From UBA1258 sp963643225 (GTDB lineage: Bacteria; Bacillota; Clostridia; Lachnospirales; Lachnospiraceae): a stretch of 64,000 nt of DNA. This document shows, one piece after another, positions 8,645-16,767 of this stretch (within the stretch, counting starts at the first letter, position 1; each line of letters starts with the position of its first letter). The position numbers were made by a program, and so were the translations under genes. The notes beneath the pieces are model-generated. The model was not told the origin of the DNA. It did no database searches and saw nothing but the letters and a program-made list of their open reading frames with translations. The stretch covers positions 151,921 through 215,920 of the forward strand of contig CAVIIX010000001.1 of NCBI GenBank assembly GCA_963643225.1, read 5' to 3'.

Positions 8645-10756
8645 ATGGTTAAAATAGGAATGATGATAGGCGACAGATACGAGATTCTCGAGAAAATCGG
8701 AACTGGCGGAATGTCTGATGTCTATAAAGCTAAATGTCATAAATTAAACAGATTTGTTGCCGTTAAGGTGCTCAAGTCAGAGTTTTCGGAAAATGCCAAT
8801 TTTGTTTCAAAATTTAAGGTTGAGGCTCAGGCTGCAGCAGGCCTTATGCATCCTAACATCGTAAACGTATATGATGTAGGCGAAGAAAACGGCATTAATT
8901 ATATTGTAATGGAACTTGTAGAGGGCATTACCCTTAAAAAGTACATTGAAAAGAAGGCACGTCTTTCGGTTAAAGAAGCTGTTACCATTGCCATTCAGAT
9001 AGGCATGGGTATCGAGGCGGCTCATAATAACAAGATTATTCACAGAGACATTAAGCCTCAGAATGTTATTATTTCAAAGGAAGGAAAGGTAAAGGTTACT
9101 GACTTTGGTATTGCAAAGGCAGCTACTTCCAATACCATCACCTCCAACGTAATGGGCTCTGTTCACTATACTTCTCCAGAGCAGGCTCGCGGCGGCTATT
9201 CAGATGAAAAGAGTGATATTTATTCACTTGGTATTACTTTATTTGAAATGCTTACGGGACGTGTACCCTTTAACGGAGACACAACCGTTGCAATCGCCAT
9301 TAAGCAGATTCAGGAGGAAATGCCTTCCCCAAGAGAATTTGTTGACGACATTCCAGTATCCGTTGAACAGATAGTGCTTAAGTGTACTCAGAAGAGCCCA
9401 GATAAGCGTTATCAGACAATGGGTGCTTTAATAGAAGATTTAAAGAAATCCTTTATCACTCCCGATGAAGACTTCGTTAAAATAAATAACGAAGATGATT
9501 TGGGAGAAACAAGAACCGTAACCGGGGAAGAGATGGAAGCCTTAAGAAAGACTCAGCCCTTCCAGGAGGAGCTTACGGGTGAACTTCCAAAGAATCCTAA
9601 TCTACAGGCTGAGGATGAATACGATTCAAAGATGGATAAAATCACCACCATACTTGCAATTGTGGTGGGGATAATTATTTGTGCCATTGCCATTTTCCTG
9701 ATAGTAAATACAATAGGCACCGCAAAGCTTAATAAAAAGAACAATACTTCAACACCGGTTTCTGTATCGGTAGAAAAGCCTGAACAGATTATTATGCCGG
9801 GTGTTACTTTAATGAATTATGAAAAGGCAGTTAAAATCTTAGAAGAAAATGACCTTAAATATAAGATTACCTATCAGGAATCAGAAACAGAAGAAGAAGG
9901 TATGGTAATTTCCTCAAGTGTTAAGGAAGGCTTAAAGGTGGATGTGGGAGCTGAAATTGTATTAACCGTAAGCTCCGGTTCCACAAGCGTTATCGTGCCG
10001 GATGTAATAGGCTTTACCTTAAATGCAGCCAATAAAGCCATTATGGATATGGACCTTAAGGTGGATATTTTACAGGAATATTCAGCTTCCGTTCCTGAAG
10101 GAAACATTATTTCGCAGTCTCCTGAAGGAGATGCAAAAGCGCCTGAAGGCTCTACAGTTACCATTACAGTAAGCCTTGGTGAAGCTCAGGATTTAGTTAC
10201 CGTTCCAAATGTACTAGGTAAAGTATGCGAGGACGCTGTTTTTGAGCTTACAGAAGCAGGATTTGTGGTTAATACAGTAGCTGAAGTTTATAATAATATT
10301 TATTCTGAAAATTACGTATGCTATCAGAACCTAACCGCAGGCACTGAAGTAGCCAGAGGTACCATTATAGATTTACAGATCAGTAAGGGTGCGGAGCCTG
10401 AAGAAGTAATTCTTTATCGTTACAATGACAATGTAAATGCGCCTTCAACCGCCGAGGATGCAGATTATGAAAGTGGTACAAGTGTTAAGATTGTTGTTAA
10501 TGCTTTAGATGGTAAGGAGCTTTATTCAACAGAAACTACTTCCTTCCCGGTACCAGTCAATCTTTGGAACATAAGCGGTTCAAATTGCGGCACCATTACC
10601 CTTACCTATGAAGTAACTATAGAAAAGACTACAGACGTAGAGGTTACAACCGGAGAAGGGGAAGAAGCCACTACCACAATCGAGACAAAGACTGAAACAA
10701 TCAAAGAAACACGTACTATAAAGAGAGATATTAATTTCGAGGTACAGGATAATTAA
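8645..10756 (+). CDS. prkC: Transmembrane Ser/Thr kinase with PASTA repeats (PrkC/StkP type)
   Basis: Hanks-type kinase that senses peptidoglycan fragments or lipid II and phosphorylates division and wall proteins. Kinase domain about residues 10-275: glycine loop GTGGMSDVYKA, VAVKVLK lysine, HRDIKPQN catalytic loop, DFGIAK. One membrane helix lies at about 337-360 (IVVGIIICAIAIFLIV). Three PASTA repeats follow to about 585, then a Thr/Glu-rich extracellular tail of about 115 residues. It forms a pair with prpC, 22 bp upstream. Confidence 0.94.
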   Translation: MVKIGMMIGDRYEILEKIGTGGMSDVYKAKCHKLNRFVAVKVLKSEFSENANFVSKFKVEAQAAAGLMHPNIVNVYDVGEENGINYIVMELVEGITLKKYIEKKARLSVKEAVTIAIQIGMGIEAAHNNKIIHRDIKPQNVIISKEGKVKVTDFGIAKAATSNTITSNVMGSVHYTSPEQARGGYSDEKSDIYSLGITLFEMLTGRVPFNGDTTVAIAIKQIQEEMPSPREFVDDIPVSVEQIVLKCTQKSPDKRYQTMGALIEDLKKSFITPDEDFVKINNEDDLGETRTVTGEEMEALRKTQPFQEELTGELPKNPNLQAEDEYDSKMDKITTILAIVVGIIICAIAIFLIVNTIGTAKLNKKNNTSTPVSVSVEKPEQIIMPGVTLMNYEKAVKILEENDLKYKITYQESETEEEGMVISSSVKEGLKVDVGAEIVLTVSSGSTSVIVPDVIGFTLNAANKAIMDMDLKVDILQEYSASVPEGNIISQSPEGDAKAPEGSTVTITVSLGEAQDLVTVPNVLGKVCEDAVFELTEAGFVVNTVAEVYNNIYSENYVCYQNLTAGTEVARGTIIDLQISKGAEPEEVILYRYNDNVNAPSTAEDADYESGTSVKIVVNALDGKELYSTETTSFPVPVNLWNISGSNCGTITLTYEVTIEKTTDVEVTTGEGEEATTTIETKTETIKETRTIKRDINFEVQDN

Positions 10757-10759
10757 GTA

Positions 10760-11644
10760 ATGCTAGGTAAGATTATTAAAGGTATTGCCGGTTTTTACTA
10801 TGTAAATATTGAAAATGAAGGAACCTTTGAGTGTAAGGCCAAAGGTTCCTTTCGCAATGAAAAAACAAAGCCCTTGGTAGGGGACAATGTTGAAATAGAT
10901 ATAATAGATAAAGAAAAGATGACGGGAAATGTAGTTTCTATTTTGCCACGCAAAAGTGAAATGATTCGTCCCGCCTGCGCTAATGTGGATCAGGCACTTG
11001 TGATTTTTGCAACTAAGAGCCCTGATCCTAATTTTAATTTACTGGACAGATTTTTAATTTATATGGAAGCTGAAAGCGTACCCTGTATAATAGTTTTTAA
11101 TAAGGACGATTTAGTGCCTTCAGAGGATGCTGAAGCAATACGTAAAGCCTACATTGATGCAGGCTATCCCTTATTGTTTGTAAGTGCCAGGGAAAACGCG
11201 GGAATTGATGCCTTAAAGGATATTTTGAAAAATAAAACTACTGTTGTGGCAGGTCCAAGCGGCGTCGGAAAATCTTCCTTAATTAACTTATTATGCAATA
11301 CAGATTATATGGAAACAGGAGACATAAGCGTTAAAACGGAAAGAGGAAAACATACAACCAGACATGCAGAGCTTCTTTACATAGAAAAAGGCACCTACAT
11401 AATGGATACGCCGGGATTTACTTCACTTGATGTATTCGGAGCCACAAAGGACACACTTAAAGATTTTTATAATGAATTCAGCGATTTTTCAAATACCTGC
11501 AGATACGATAACTGTGTGCATATAAACGAGCCTGTGTGCGGAATAAAGGCAGGGGTCGAAAACGACAAAATAAGTAAAATCCGATACGAAAATTATAGGG
11601 AGATTTATGAAGAGCTTAAAAATAAAAAGCCTGTATATAAATAG
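10760..11644 (+). CDS. rsgA: Ribosome small subunit-dependent GTPase RsgA
   Basis: Circularly permuted GTPase that assists late 30S assembly. It has an N-terminal OB fold, then G4 (FNKDD) before G1 (GPSGVGKSSL, about residue 165) and G3 (DTPGF), the permuted order that defines the family. The C-terminal zinc site is visible in CRYDNCVHINEPVC. Length 294. In many Firmicutes the next genes are rpe and thiN; here alr follows instead. Confidence 0.95.
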   Translation: MLGKIIKGIAGFYYVNIENEGTFECKAKGSFRNEKTKPLVGDNVEIDIIDKEKMTGNVVSILPRKSEMIRPACANVDQALVIFATKSPDPNFNLLDRFLIYMEAESVPCIIVFNKDDLVPSEDAEAIRKAYIDAGYPLLFVSARENAGIDALKDILKNKTTVVAGPSGVGKSSLINLLCNTDYMETGDISVKTERGKHTTRHAELLYIEKGTYIMDTPGFTSLDVFGATKDTLKDFYNEFSDFSNTCRYDNCVHINEPVCGIKAGVENDKISKIRYENYREIYEELKNKKPVYK

Positions 11645-11659
11645 GCTTTGGGGGATAAA

Positions 11660-12844
11660 ATGGAATCTTTGAAAATAGAATCAACTTTAAAAAGAACCTG
11701 GTCTGAAATTGATTTGGATGCCTTGATTCATAATTATAAGACCTTAAGGAACAAAATCGGTGAAAACACAAAATTTTTGGGGGTAGTAAAGGCTGATGCC
11801 TACGGCCACGGTGCAATTGAAGTCTCAAAAGCCCTTGAAGAAAACGGTGCAGATTATCTTGCAGTAAGTTCCATTGATGAAGCCATGGAATTAAGGCTTA
11901 ACGATATTAAAATGCCTATTTTGATTTTGGGGCACACTCCCAGGGAACAGGTTGAAAGATTAATAAAATACGACATAACCCAGGCAGTTACCTGTAAAGC
12001 AAAGGCTATAGAATATTCAGAGGAAGCTGTTAAATGCGGAGGCACTCTTAAGATTCACATTAAAGTGGACACAGGCATGTCACGTCTTGGCTATCTTGTG
12101 GACGGAGACTTTTTCCATACAGGAGTTGACGGCATTATAGAAGCAATTAATTTACCAGGGCTTTTACCTGAAGGCATCTTTACCCACTTTGCAGTATCCG
12201 ATGAAGAAGGTGTTGAAGATTTAAATTATACCCTTCATCAGTTTAAATTATTTACGGATGTATGCTCAGAGGTAGAAAGAAAATCAGGAAAGAAATTTAA
12301 TATTAAACACTGCGCAAATACTGGAGCTGTTGCAAAATATCCAGAGACTTATTTAGATATGGTGCGTCCAGGACTTTTATTATACGGTTACGGGCCGTTT
12401 GCAAAGAATTTAGGCTTAAAGCCTGTTATGACCCTTAAGACCATTGTGAGCACCGTTAAGGTATATCCTGCAGGCACTAAAATAAGCTACGGCGGTATAT
12501 TTGAAACAGAAAAAACTACAAGAGTAGGGGTACTTCCTTATGGTTATGCAGACGGCTTTTTCAGAAGCCTGTCAAATAAATGCTCACTTTTAACTGAGGA
12601 AGGTCCTGCAAGGGTGCTTGGTAAAATATGCATGGATATGTGTATGATTGATTTGACAGACAAGCCACTGGTTGATGCAGGAAGTGAAATTGAAATATTC
12701 GGTAAAAACAATTCAATCGATACATTATCTGAAATAGCAGATACCATTCCCTATGAATTAACCTGTGCCGTAAGTAAGAGAGTACCAAGAACCTACATTA
12801 AAAACGGGAAAATAACATGGAAAGAGCTTCTTTTAAGAATGTAG
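11660..12844 (+). CDS. alr: Alanine racemase
   Basis: PLP enzyme that makes D-alanine for peptidoglycan. The PLP lysine is Lys44 in VVKADAYGHG, and the C-terminal beta domain shows ISYGGIF and GVLPYGYADGF. The ATG at 11660 is preceded by a G-rich Shine-Dalgarno (11649-11654) and was preferred to an in-frame TTG at 11648; it gives 394 residues. It is the last gene of the priA-to-alr run, followed by a strong terminator. Confidence 0.95.
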   Translation: MESLKIESTLKRTWSEIDLDALIHNYKTLRNKIGENTKFLGVVKADAYGHGAIEVSKALEENGADYLAVSSIDEAMELRLNDIKMPILILGHTPREQVERLIKYDITQAVTCKAKAIEYSEEAVKCGGTLKIHIKVDTGMSRLGYLVDGDFFHTGVDGIIEAINLPGLLPEGIFTHFAVSDEEGVEDLNYTLHQFKLFTDVCSEVERKSGKKFNIKHCANTGAVAKYPETYLDMVRPGLLLYGYGPFAKNLGLKPVMTLKTIVSTVKVYPAGTKISYGGIFETEKTTRVGVLPYGYADGFFRSLSNKCSLLTEEGPARVLGKICMDMCMIDLTDKPLVDAGSEIEIFGKNNSIDTLSEIADTIPYELTCAVSKRVPRTYIKNGKITWKELLLRM

Positions 12845-12850
12845 ACCTTT

Positions 12851-12883
12851 AAAAACGTCTTAATTATTTAAGGCGTTTTTTTT
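12851..12883 (+). terminator. Rho-independent terminator of the priA-alr run
   Basis: 13-bp stem (AAAAACGTCTTAA with TTAAGGCGTTTTT, one G-T pair), 4-nt loop, ending in eight Ts. It starts 6 nt after the alr stop. Confidence 0.88.
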
Positions 12884-12890
12884 GCCATAT

Positions 12891-13020
12891 GTGCACTTGC
12901 GCGTAAGGAATATGTCGCCTAAGAGACCGCGCCAGGCGCTTAGTTTCGCAATCGAAAGTCTTTTTGCAATATAGGAAATCCTATATTGCAAAAAAGGCAC
13001 TACGTGCCAATGCTTCGCAA
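12891..13020. repeat. Modular intergenic palindromic repeat, copy A
   Basis: The alr to 13153 interval is 308 bp; this element fills its first half and the hyd promoter its end, with nothing recognisable in 13021-13085. Blocks: GCGCGTAAGGAATATGTC (within 12891-12916), GTCGC-N6-GACCGCGC-N4-CGCTTAGTTTCG (12914-12948), a 16-bp perfect hairpin around TATAGGAAATCCTATA (12961-12994), and GGCACTACGTGCCAATGC (12996-13013). The same blocks recur at 24374, 33948, 41201, 42321, 50418, 54207 and 63947. No reading frame runs through it. Confidence 0.8.
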
Positions 13021-13085
13021 ACTTTGTTAAAAAATAAATAATATAATTAAAAAAATAACAATGCTTGATTTTAAAAGCTTTTGCC

Positions 13086-13114
13086 ATTACACTTTCCTTA
13101 TGCGCAATTATAAT
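13086..13114 (+). promoter_or_regulatory. Promoter of the hydrogenase operon
   Basis: -35 ATTACA (13086-13091), 17-bp spacer, perfect -10 TATAAT (13109-13114). The expected start of transcription, about 13121, lies at the edge of the Rex-like operator. AAGGAGAG at 13141-13148 is the ribosome binding site for the ATG at 13153. Confidence 0.7.
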
Positions 13115-13124
13115 AATACAAAGA

Positions 13125-13142
13125 TTGTTTAATCTTTAACAA
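13125..13142. promoter_or_regulatory. Candidate Rex (NADH/NAD+ sensor) operator
   Basis: TTGTTTAATCTTTAACAA matches the Rex consensus TTGTTAA-N4-TTAACAA at 13 of 14 defined positions. It lies just after the -10 element and over the likely transcription start, the position of a repressor site. Rex is known to repress hydrogenase and fermentation genes in Clostridia until NADH is high. No rex gene is in the window. Confidence 0.75.
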
Positions 13143-13152
13143 GGAGAGAAAA

Positions 13153-14985
13153 ATGAGCAGACTAGAAATGTCCAATCCCGGCCGTGCTCAGGTGGTGGTT
13201 GAGGGACTTTATAAGGAGCTTGAAAGAAGAATAGAATCAAGCCCTTCAGGCTTATGCCTTATCGATATGTCTAAAGCCTTTTTGGAGCTGTGCCATGCCC
13301 AGTCCTGCGGTAAGTGTGTACCCTGCAGAGTAGGTCTTACACAGCTTAAGGATATCTGTGAACTTATTTTACAGGGAAAGGCAGAGCTTTCTGATATTGA
13401 TTTACTTGAAAGCACTGCTGAATCCATTATGGAGACTGCTGACTGTGCTATAGGCTACGAAGCGGCTGAAATGATTTATAAGGGAGTAAGAGAGTGCAGG
13501 GATGTGTATGAAGCACATATACGCGAAAAGCGCTGCACCTGTCATTACGAGCAGCCGGTACCCTGCGTTACATCCTGTCCTGCTGGAGTTGATATTCCAG
13601 GTTACATTGCCCTTGTAAAGGAGGGACGTTATAAGGATGCGGTTCGCTTAATAAGAAAAGACAATCCTTTTCCGGTTACCTGCGGCTTTATATGCGAGCA
13701 TCCCTGCGAGGCAAGATGCCGCCGCAATATGATTGACAGTCCTGTTAATATAAGGGGATTAAAGAAAATGGCCTGTGAATTTGCAGGGGAGGTGGAGCCT
13801 CCAAAATGCCAGCCCTCTACAGGCAAAAAAGTGGCGGTTATCGGCGGAGGCCCAGGCGGCTTAAGCGCTGCCTATTATTTGCAGCTTATGGGTCATCAGG
13901 CGGTTATATATGAATCCTTAGAAAAGTTAGGAGGCATGTTAAGATACGGTATTCCAAATTACCGCCTTCCAAAGGATAAGCTTGATGAAGATGTTAATGC
14001 CATTTTAAAAACCGGAGTAATTGCAAAAACAAATACATATGTGGGTAAAGATATTTCCATTGAAGAATTAAGAAAAGAATACGATGCAGTGCTTCTTACA
14101 ATCGGCGCTTCCACAGATAAAAAGCTTGGAATCGACCATGAGGATGCAAAAGGTGTTATGAGTGCAGTTTCTTTCCTAAGAAACGTTGGAAAGGGAAAAT
14201 ACGAAGACTTAACGGGCAAGGAAGTGTGCGTTATAGGTGGTGGTAACGTATCCATGGATGCGGTACGAAGTGCTGTCAGACTTGGTGCAAAAAAAGTAAG
14301 CATTGTGTATAGACGACGCGTGGCAGATATGACTGCCCTTTCTTCAGAAATAGAAGGCGCTGTTGCGGAAGGCGTTGAAATTGTTTCTTTAAAGGCACCT
14401 GTCAGTATAGAAGTTAATTCAGATTATGAGGTTACGGGATTAAGGGTGCAGCCTCAGATGATAAGCTTAATTAAAGACGGAAGAGCATCTGTTAAAGCAA
14501 ACGGTGAGGATGAATATGTTATTCCCTGCGATGTATTAATTAAGGCAATCGGCCAGAATATTGAAGCCTTACATTTTGAAGAATACGGTATTCCTGTTAA
14601 TCGGGGCGCCATTAAGACAAAGAGTGACGGAACGGTAGAACTGTTTCCGGGAGTATTTGCAGGCGGCGACTGTGCTACGGGCCCTGCAACGGTAGTAAAG
14701 GCTATTTATGCTGCCAAGGTATGTGCTGCCAATATTGATGAATATTTAGGATATCATCATTTGATAAGTGCAGACGTGGATGTGCCAGCTCCTTCGATTT
14801 TTGACAGAACTCCCTGCGGAAGAGTCAACTTAACAGAAAGGGAAGCTTCAATAAGAAAGTGTGACTTTGAAGGAATTGAAAATCTCATGACAGAATGTGA
14901 ATGTAATCAGGAAGCCTCAAGATGCTTAAGGTGCGACCATTTTGGATTTGGAATCTTTAAGGGAGGCAGAGAAAAGATATGGTAA
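13153..14985 (+). CDS. NAD(P)H oxidoreductase subunit: NuoF-type Fe-S domain fused to GltD/NfnB-type flavoprotein
   Basis: Residues about 45-105 match the 4Fe-4S region of NuoF/HydB (Cys52, 55 and 58 in CGKCVPCRVG, then Cys98). Residues about 130-200 are the cysteine-rich N-terminus of glutamate synthase small subunit and NfnB. The rest is the flavin/NAD(P) fold, with VIGGGPGGLSAAYY for FAD, VIGGGNVSMDAVRSA for the pyridine nucleotide and a closing GVFAGGDCATGPATVVKAI. The last 7 bp overlap the hydrogenase gene, so it is the likely electron partner of HydA, moving electrons between NAD(P)H and the hydrogenase. Which nucleotide it uses, and whether it bifurcates, cannot be read from sequence alone. 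Confidence 0.82.
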   Translation: MSRLEMSNPGRAQVVVEGLYKELERRIESSPSGLCLIDMSKAFLELCHAQSCGKCVPCRVGLTQLKDICELILQGKAELSDIDLLESTAESIMETADCAIGYEAAEMIYKGVRECRDVYEAHIREKRCTCHYEQPVPCVTSCPAGVDIPGYIALVKEGRYKDAVRLIRKDNPFPVTCGFICEHPCEARCRRNMIDSPVNIRGLKKMACEFAGEVEPPKCQPSTGKKVAVIGGGPGGLSAAYYLQLMGHQAVIYESLEKLGGMLRYGIPNYRLPKDKLDEDVNAILKTGVIAKTNTYVGKDISIEELRKEYDAVLLTIGASTDKKLGIDHEDAKGVMSAVSFLRNVGKGKYEDLTGKEVCVIGGGNVSMDAVRSAVRLGAKKVSIVYRRRVADMTALSSEIEGAVAEGVEIVSLKAPVSIEVNSDYEVTGLRVQPQMISLIKDGRASVKANGEDEYVIPCDVLIKAIGQNIEALHFEEYGIPVNRGAIKTKSDGTVELFPGVFAGGDCATGPATVVKAIYAAKVCAANIDEYLGYHHLISADVDVPAPSIFDRTPCGRVNLTEREASIRKCDFEGIENLMTECECNQEASRCLRCDHFGFGIFKGGREKIW

Positions 14986-16694
14986 AGCTTACAATTGACA
15001 ATAAAAATATAGAAGTGCCTGAAGGCACCAGCATATTAAAGGCAGCTACAGATGCAAAAATTCCAATTCCAAAGCTCTGCTTTTTAAAAGACATTAATGA
15101 AATCGGCGCCTGCAGAGTATGCGTTGTTGAAATTAAAGGAAAAGAAAAGCTTGTTACTTCCTGCAACAATGTTGTGGAAGAGGGAATGGTTGTTTTTACA
15201 AATTCCAGTAAGGTACGTAAAAACCGCAAAAGAACTGTTGAAATGATTTTATCCCAGCATAAGGCTCACTGTGCCACCTGTGTGCGAAGCGGCAACTGCT
15301 CTTTACAAAGTCTTGCCAATGAATTAAACATTCAGGAAATGCCCTATACCACTCATTATGAATACCAGGAATGGAATAAGGAATTTCCCTTAATTAAGGA
15401 TTCCTTAAAGTGTATAAAGTGCATGAGATGTGTAAATGTGTGTGAAAAGGTACAGGGTGTAAATATATGGGACGTGGAGGGAACAGGCTCCAGAACCACC
15501 GTTAACGTTAAAAACAATATGCCTATTGAAAAGTCTGACTGTGCTCTGTGTGGTCAGTGCATTACTCACTGCCCTGTAGGCGCTCTTAAAGAAAGAGATG
15601 ATACGGAAAAGGTATGGGATGCAATAGACAACCCTGAAAAAACAGTTATAGTGCAGGTGGCTCCTGCAGTACGTACTGCCTGGGGAGAAAGCCTGGGACT
15701 TACACGTAAAGAAGCAACAGTTGGAAAAATGACGGATGCCCTTAAGAAGATGGGCTTTGATTATGTCTTTGATACCGCCTTTACGGCAGACTTAACCATA
15801 ATGGAGGAGGGCTCTGAATTTTTAGAAAGATTTTCAAAGGGCGATACAAAAGAATACCCCATGTTTACTTCCTGCTGTCCAGGCTGGGTAAGATTTTTAA
15901 AGAATAAATATCCTCATTTACGTAAACGCCTTTCAACTGCCAAGTCACCACAGCAGATGTTTGGAAGCGTCATGAAGACATATTTTGCAGAGCAAAGGAA
16001 AATTGATCCAAATAATATAGTGACGGTTTCAATTATGCCCTGTACAGCCAAAAAGGCTGAATGCGAACAGGACTTATTTTATAAGGAATACGCAGGAAAG
16101 GCTGTTGATATCGTACTTACTACTCGTGAGCTTGACCGCATGATTAAAACTGCCCATATCGATCCCTTTGAATTAAAAGAACGTGACTGCGATGAACTTT
16201 TAAAAGACATTACGGGTGCAGGCGTTATATTCGGCACTACAGGCGGTGTAATGGAAGCAGCCTTGAGAAGCGCATATTATTTACTCCTTAATAAAAATCC
16301 TGATGCGGAGGCCTTTAAGGAAATACGCTCTGATATGTATGAAAGCGACTGGAAGGAAGCAGAATTTGATTTAAACGGTGCTTTAGTAAAAGTGGCGGTA
16401 GTAAATTCCTTAGGTAAAACTGACAAGCTTTTAAAGGCCATCGAAAGAAAAGAAGTACATTACGATTTTGTTGAAGTAATGGCATGCCCGGGAGGTTGTG
16501 TGGGCGGCGGCGGTCAGCCTATTTTTGACGGAGAGGAATTATCCTTGGAAAGAAGCCTTGTTTTAAGAAATCTTGATAATAATGCTCCTTTAAGATTTTC
16601 TCATGAAAATCCGGATGTAATAAACCTTTATAAGGACTTCTTTATAAAGCCATGCGGAAAGCTTTCCCATGAACTTTTGCATGTGGAGCAATAA
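14979..16694 (+). CDS. hydA: [FeFe]-hydrogenase catalytic subunit
   Basis: Reduces protons to H2 or the reverse. Domains in order: N-terminal 2Fe-2S ferredoxin domain (cysteines about 34, 45, 48, 61), His-Cys3 4Fe-4S site (HKAHCATC with a later Cys), two 4Fe-4S clusters (CIKCMRC and CALCGQC), then the H-cluster domain. H-cluster signatures are L1 TSCCPGW (about 298), L2 MPCTAKKAE (about 354) and L3 MACPGGCVGGGGQP (about 502). It is 571 residues, the usual M3 architecture. The HydEFG maturases are not in the window. The start overlaps the flavoprotein gene. Confidence 0.95.
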   Translation: MVKLTIDNKNIEVPEGTSILKAATDAKIPIPKLCFLKDINEIGACRVCVVEIKGKEKLVTSCNNVVEEGMVVFTNSSKVRKNRKRTVEMILSQHKAHCATCVRSGNCSLQSLANELNIQEMPYTTHYEYQEWNKEFPLIKDSLKCIKCMRCVNVCEKVQGVNIWDVEGTGSRTTVNVKNNMPIEKSDCALCGQCITHCPVGALKERDDTEKVWDAIDNPEKTVIVQVAPAVRTAWGESLGLTRKEATVGKMTDALKKMGFDYVFDTAFTADLTIMEEGSEFLERFSKGDTKEYPMFTSCCPGWVRFLKNKYPHLRKRLSTAKSPQQMFGSVMKTYFAEQRKIDPNNIVTVSIMPCTAKKAECEQDLFYKEYAGKAVDIVLTTRELDRMIKTAHIDPFELKERDCDELLKDITGAGVIFGTTGGVMEAALRSAYYLLLNKNPDAEAFKEIRSDMYESDWKEAEFDLNGALVKVAVVNSLGKTDKLLKAIERKEVHYDFVEVMACPGGCVGGGGQPIFDGEELSLERSLVLRNLDNNAPLRFSHENPDVINLYKDFFIKPCGKLSHELLHVEQ

Positions 16695-16702
16695 GGTGAA
16701 TT

Positions 16703-16765
16703 AAAACTCCTTTTTAGATTGACAAAAGTCTTTTAATCTAATAAATTTCTTTTGTTAGGAGTTTT
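16703..16765 (+). terminator. Terminator-like hairpin enclosing the next promoter
   Basis: AAAACTCCT (16703-16711) pairs with AGGAGTTTT (16757-16765), followed by Ts, with an inner AGATT/AATCT stem. It can end hydA transcripts. Its 3' arm is the Shine-Dalgarno of the MATE gene, and its loop holds that gene's promoter. Confidence 0.55.
16719..16747 (+). promoter_or_regulatory. Promoter of the MATE exporter gene
   Basis: Perfect -35 TTGACA (16719-16724), 17-bp spacer, -10 TAAATT (16742-16747). Transcription would begin about 16754, giving a leader of roughly 14 nt that is almost only the ribosome binding site. Confidence 0.65.
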
Positions 16766-16767
16766 TT

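Noticed and set aside
12891..13020. CRISPR array or insertion-sequence end
   Set aside because: There are no regularly spaced identical repeats and no transposase gene; the blocks are shuffled between copies.
13121..13136. Simple AAGATT/AATCTT hairpin as an RNA element in the hyd leader
   Set aside because: The Rex consensus explains the same bases better, and the stem is only 6 bp of A/T-rich pairs.
13959..14303. Long - strand open frames inside genes (also 23273-23815, 24603-24968, 49059-49463)
   Set aside because: Each is in mirror of a strongly supported + strand gene, low-complexity in Ser/Leu, and without start signals.
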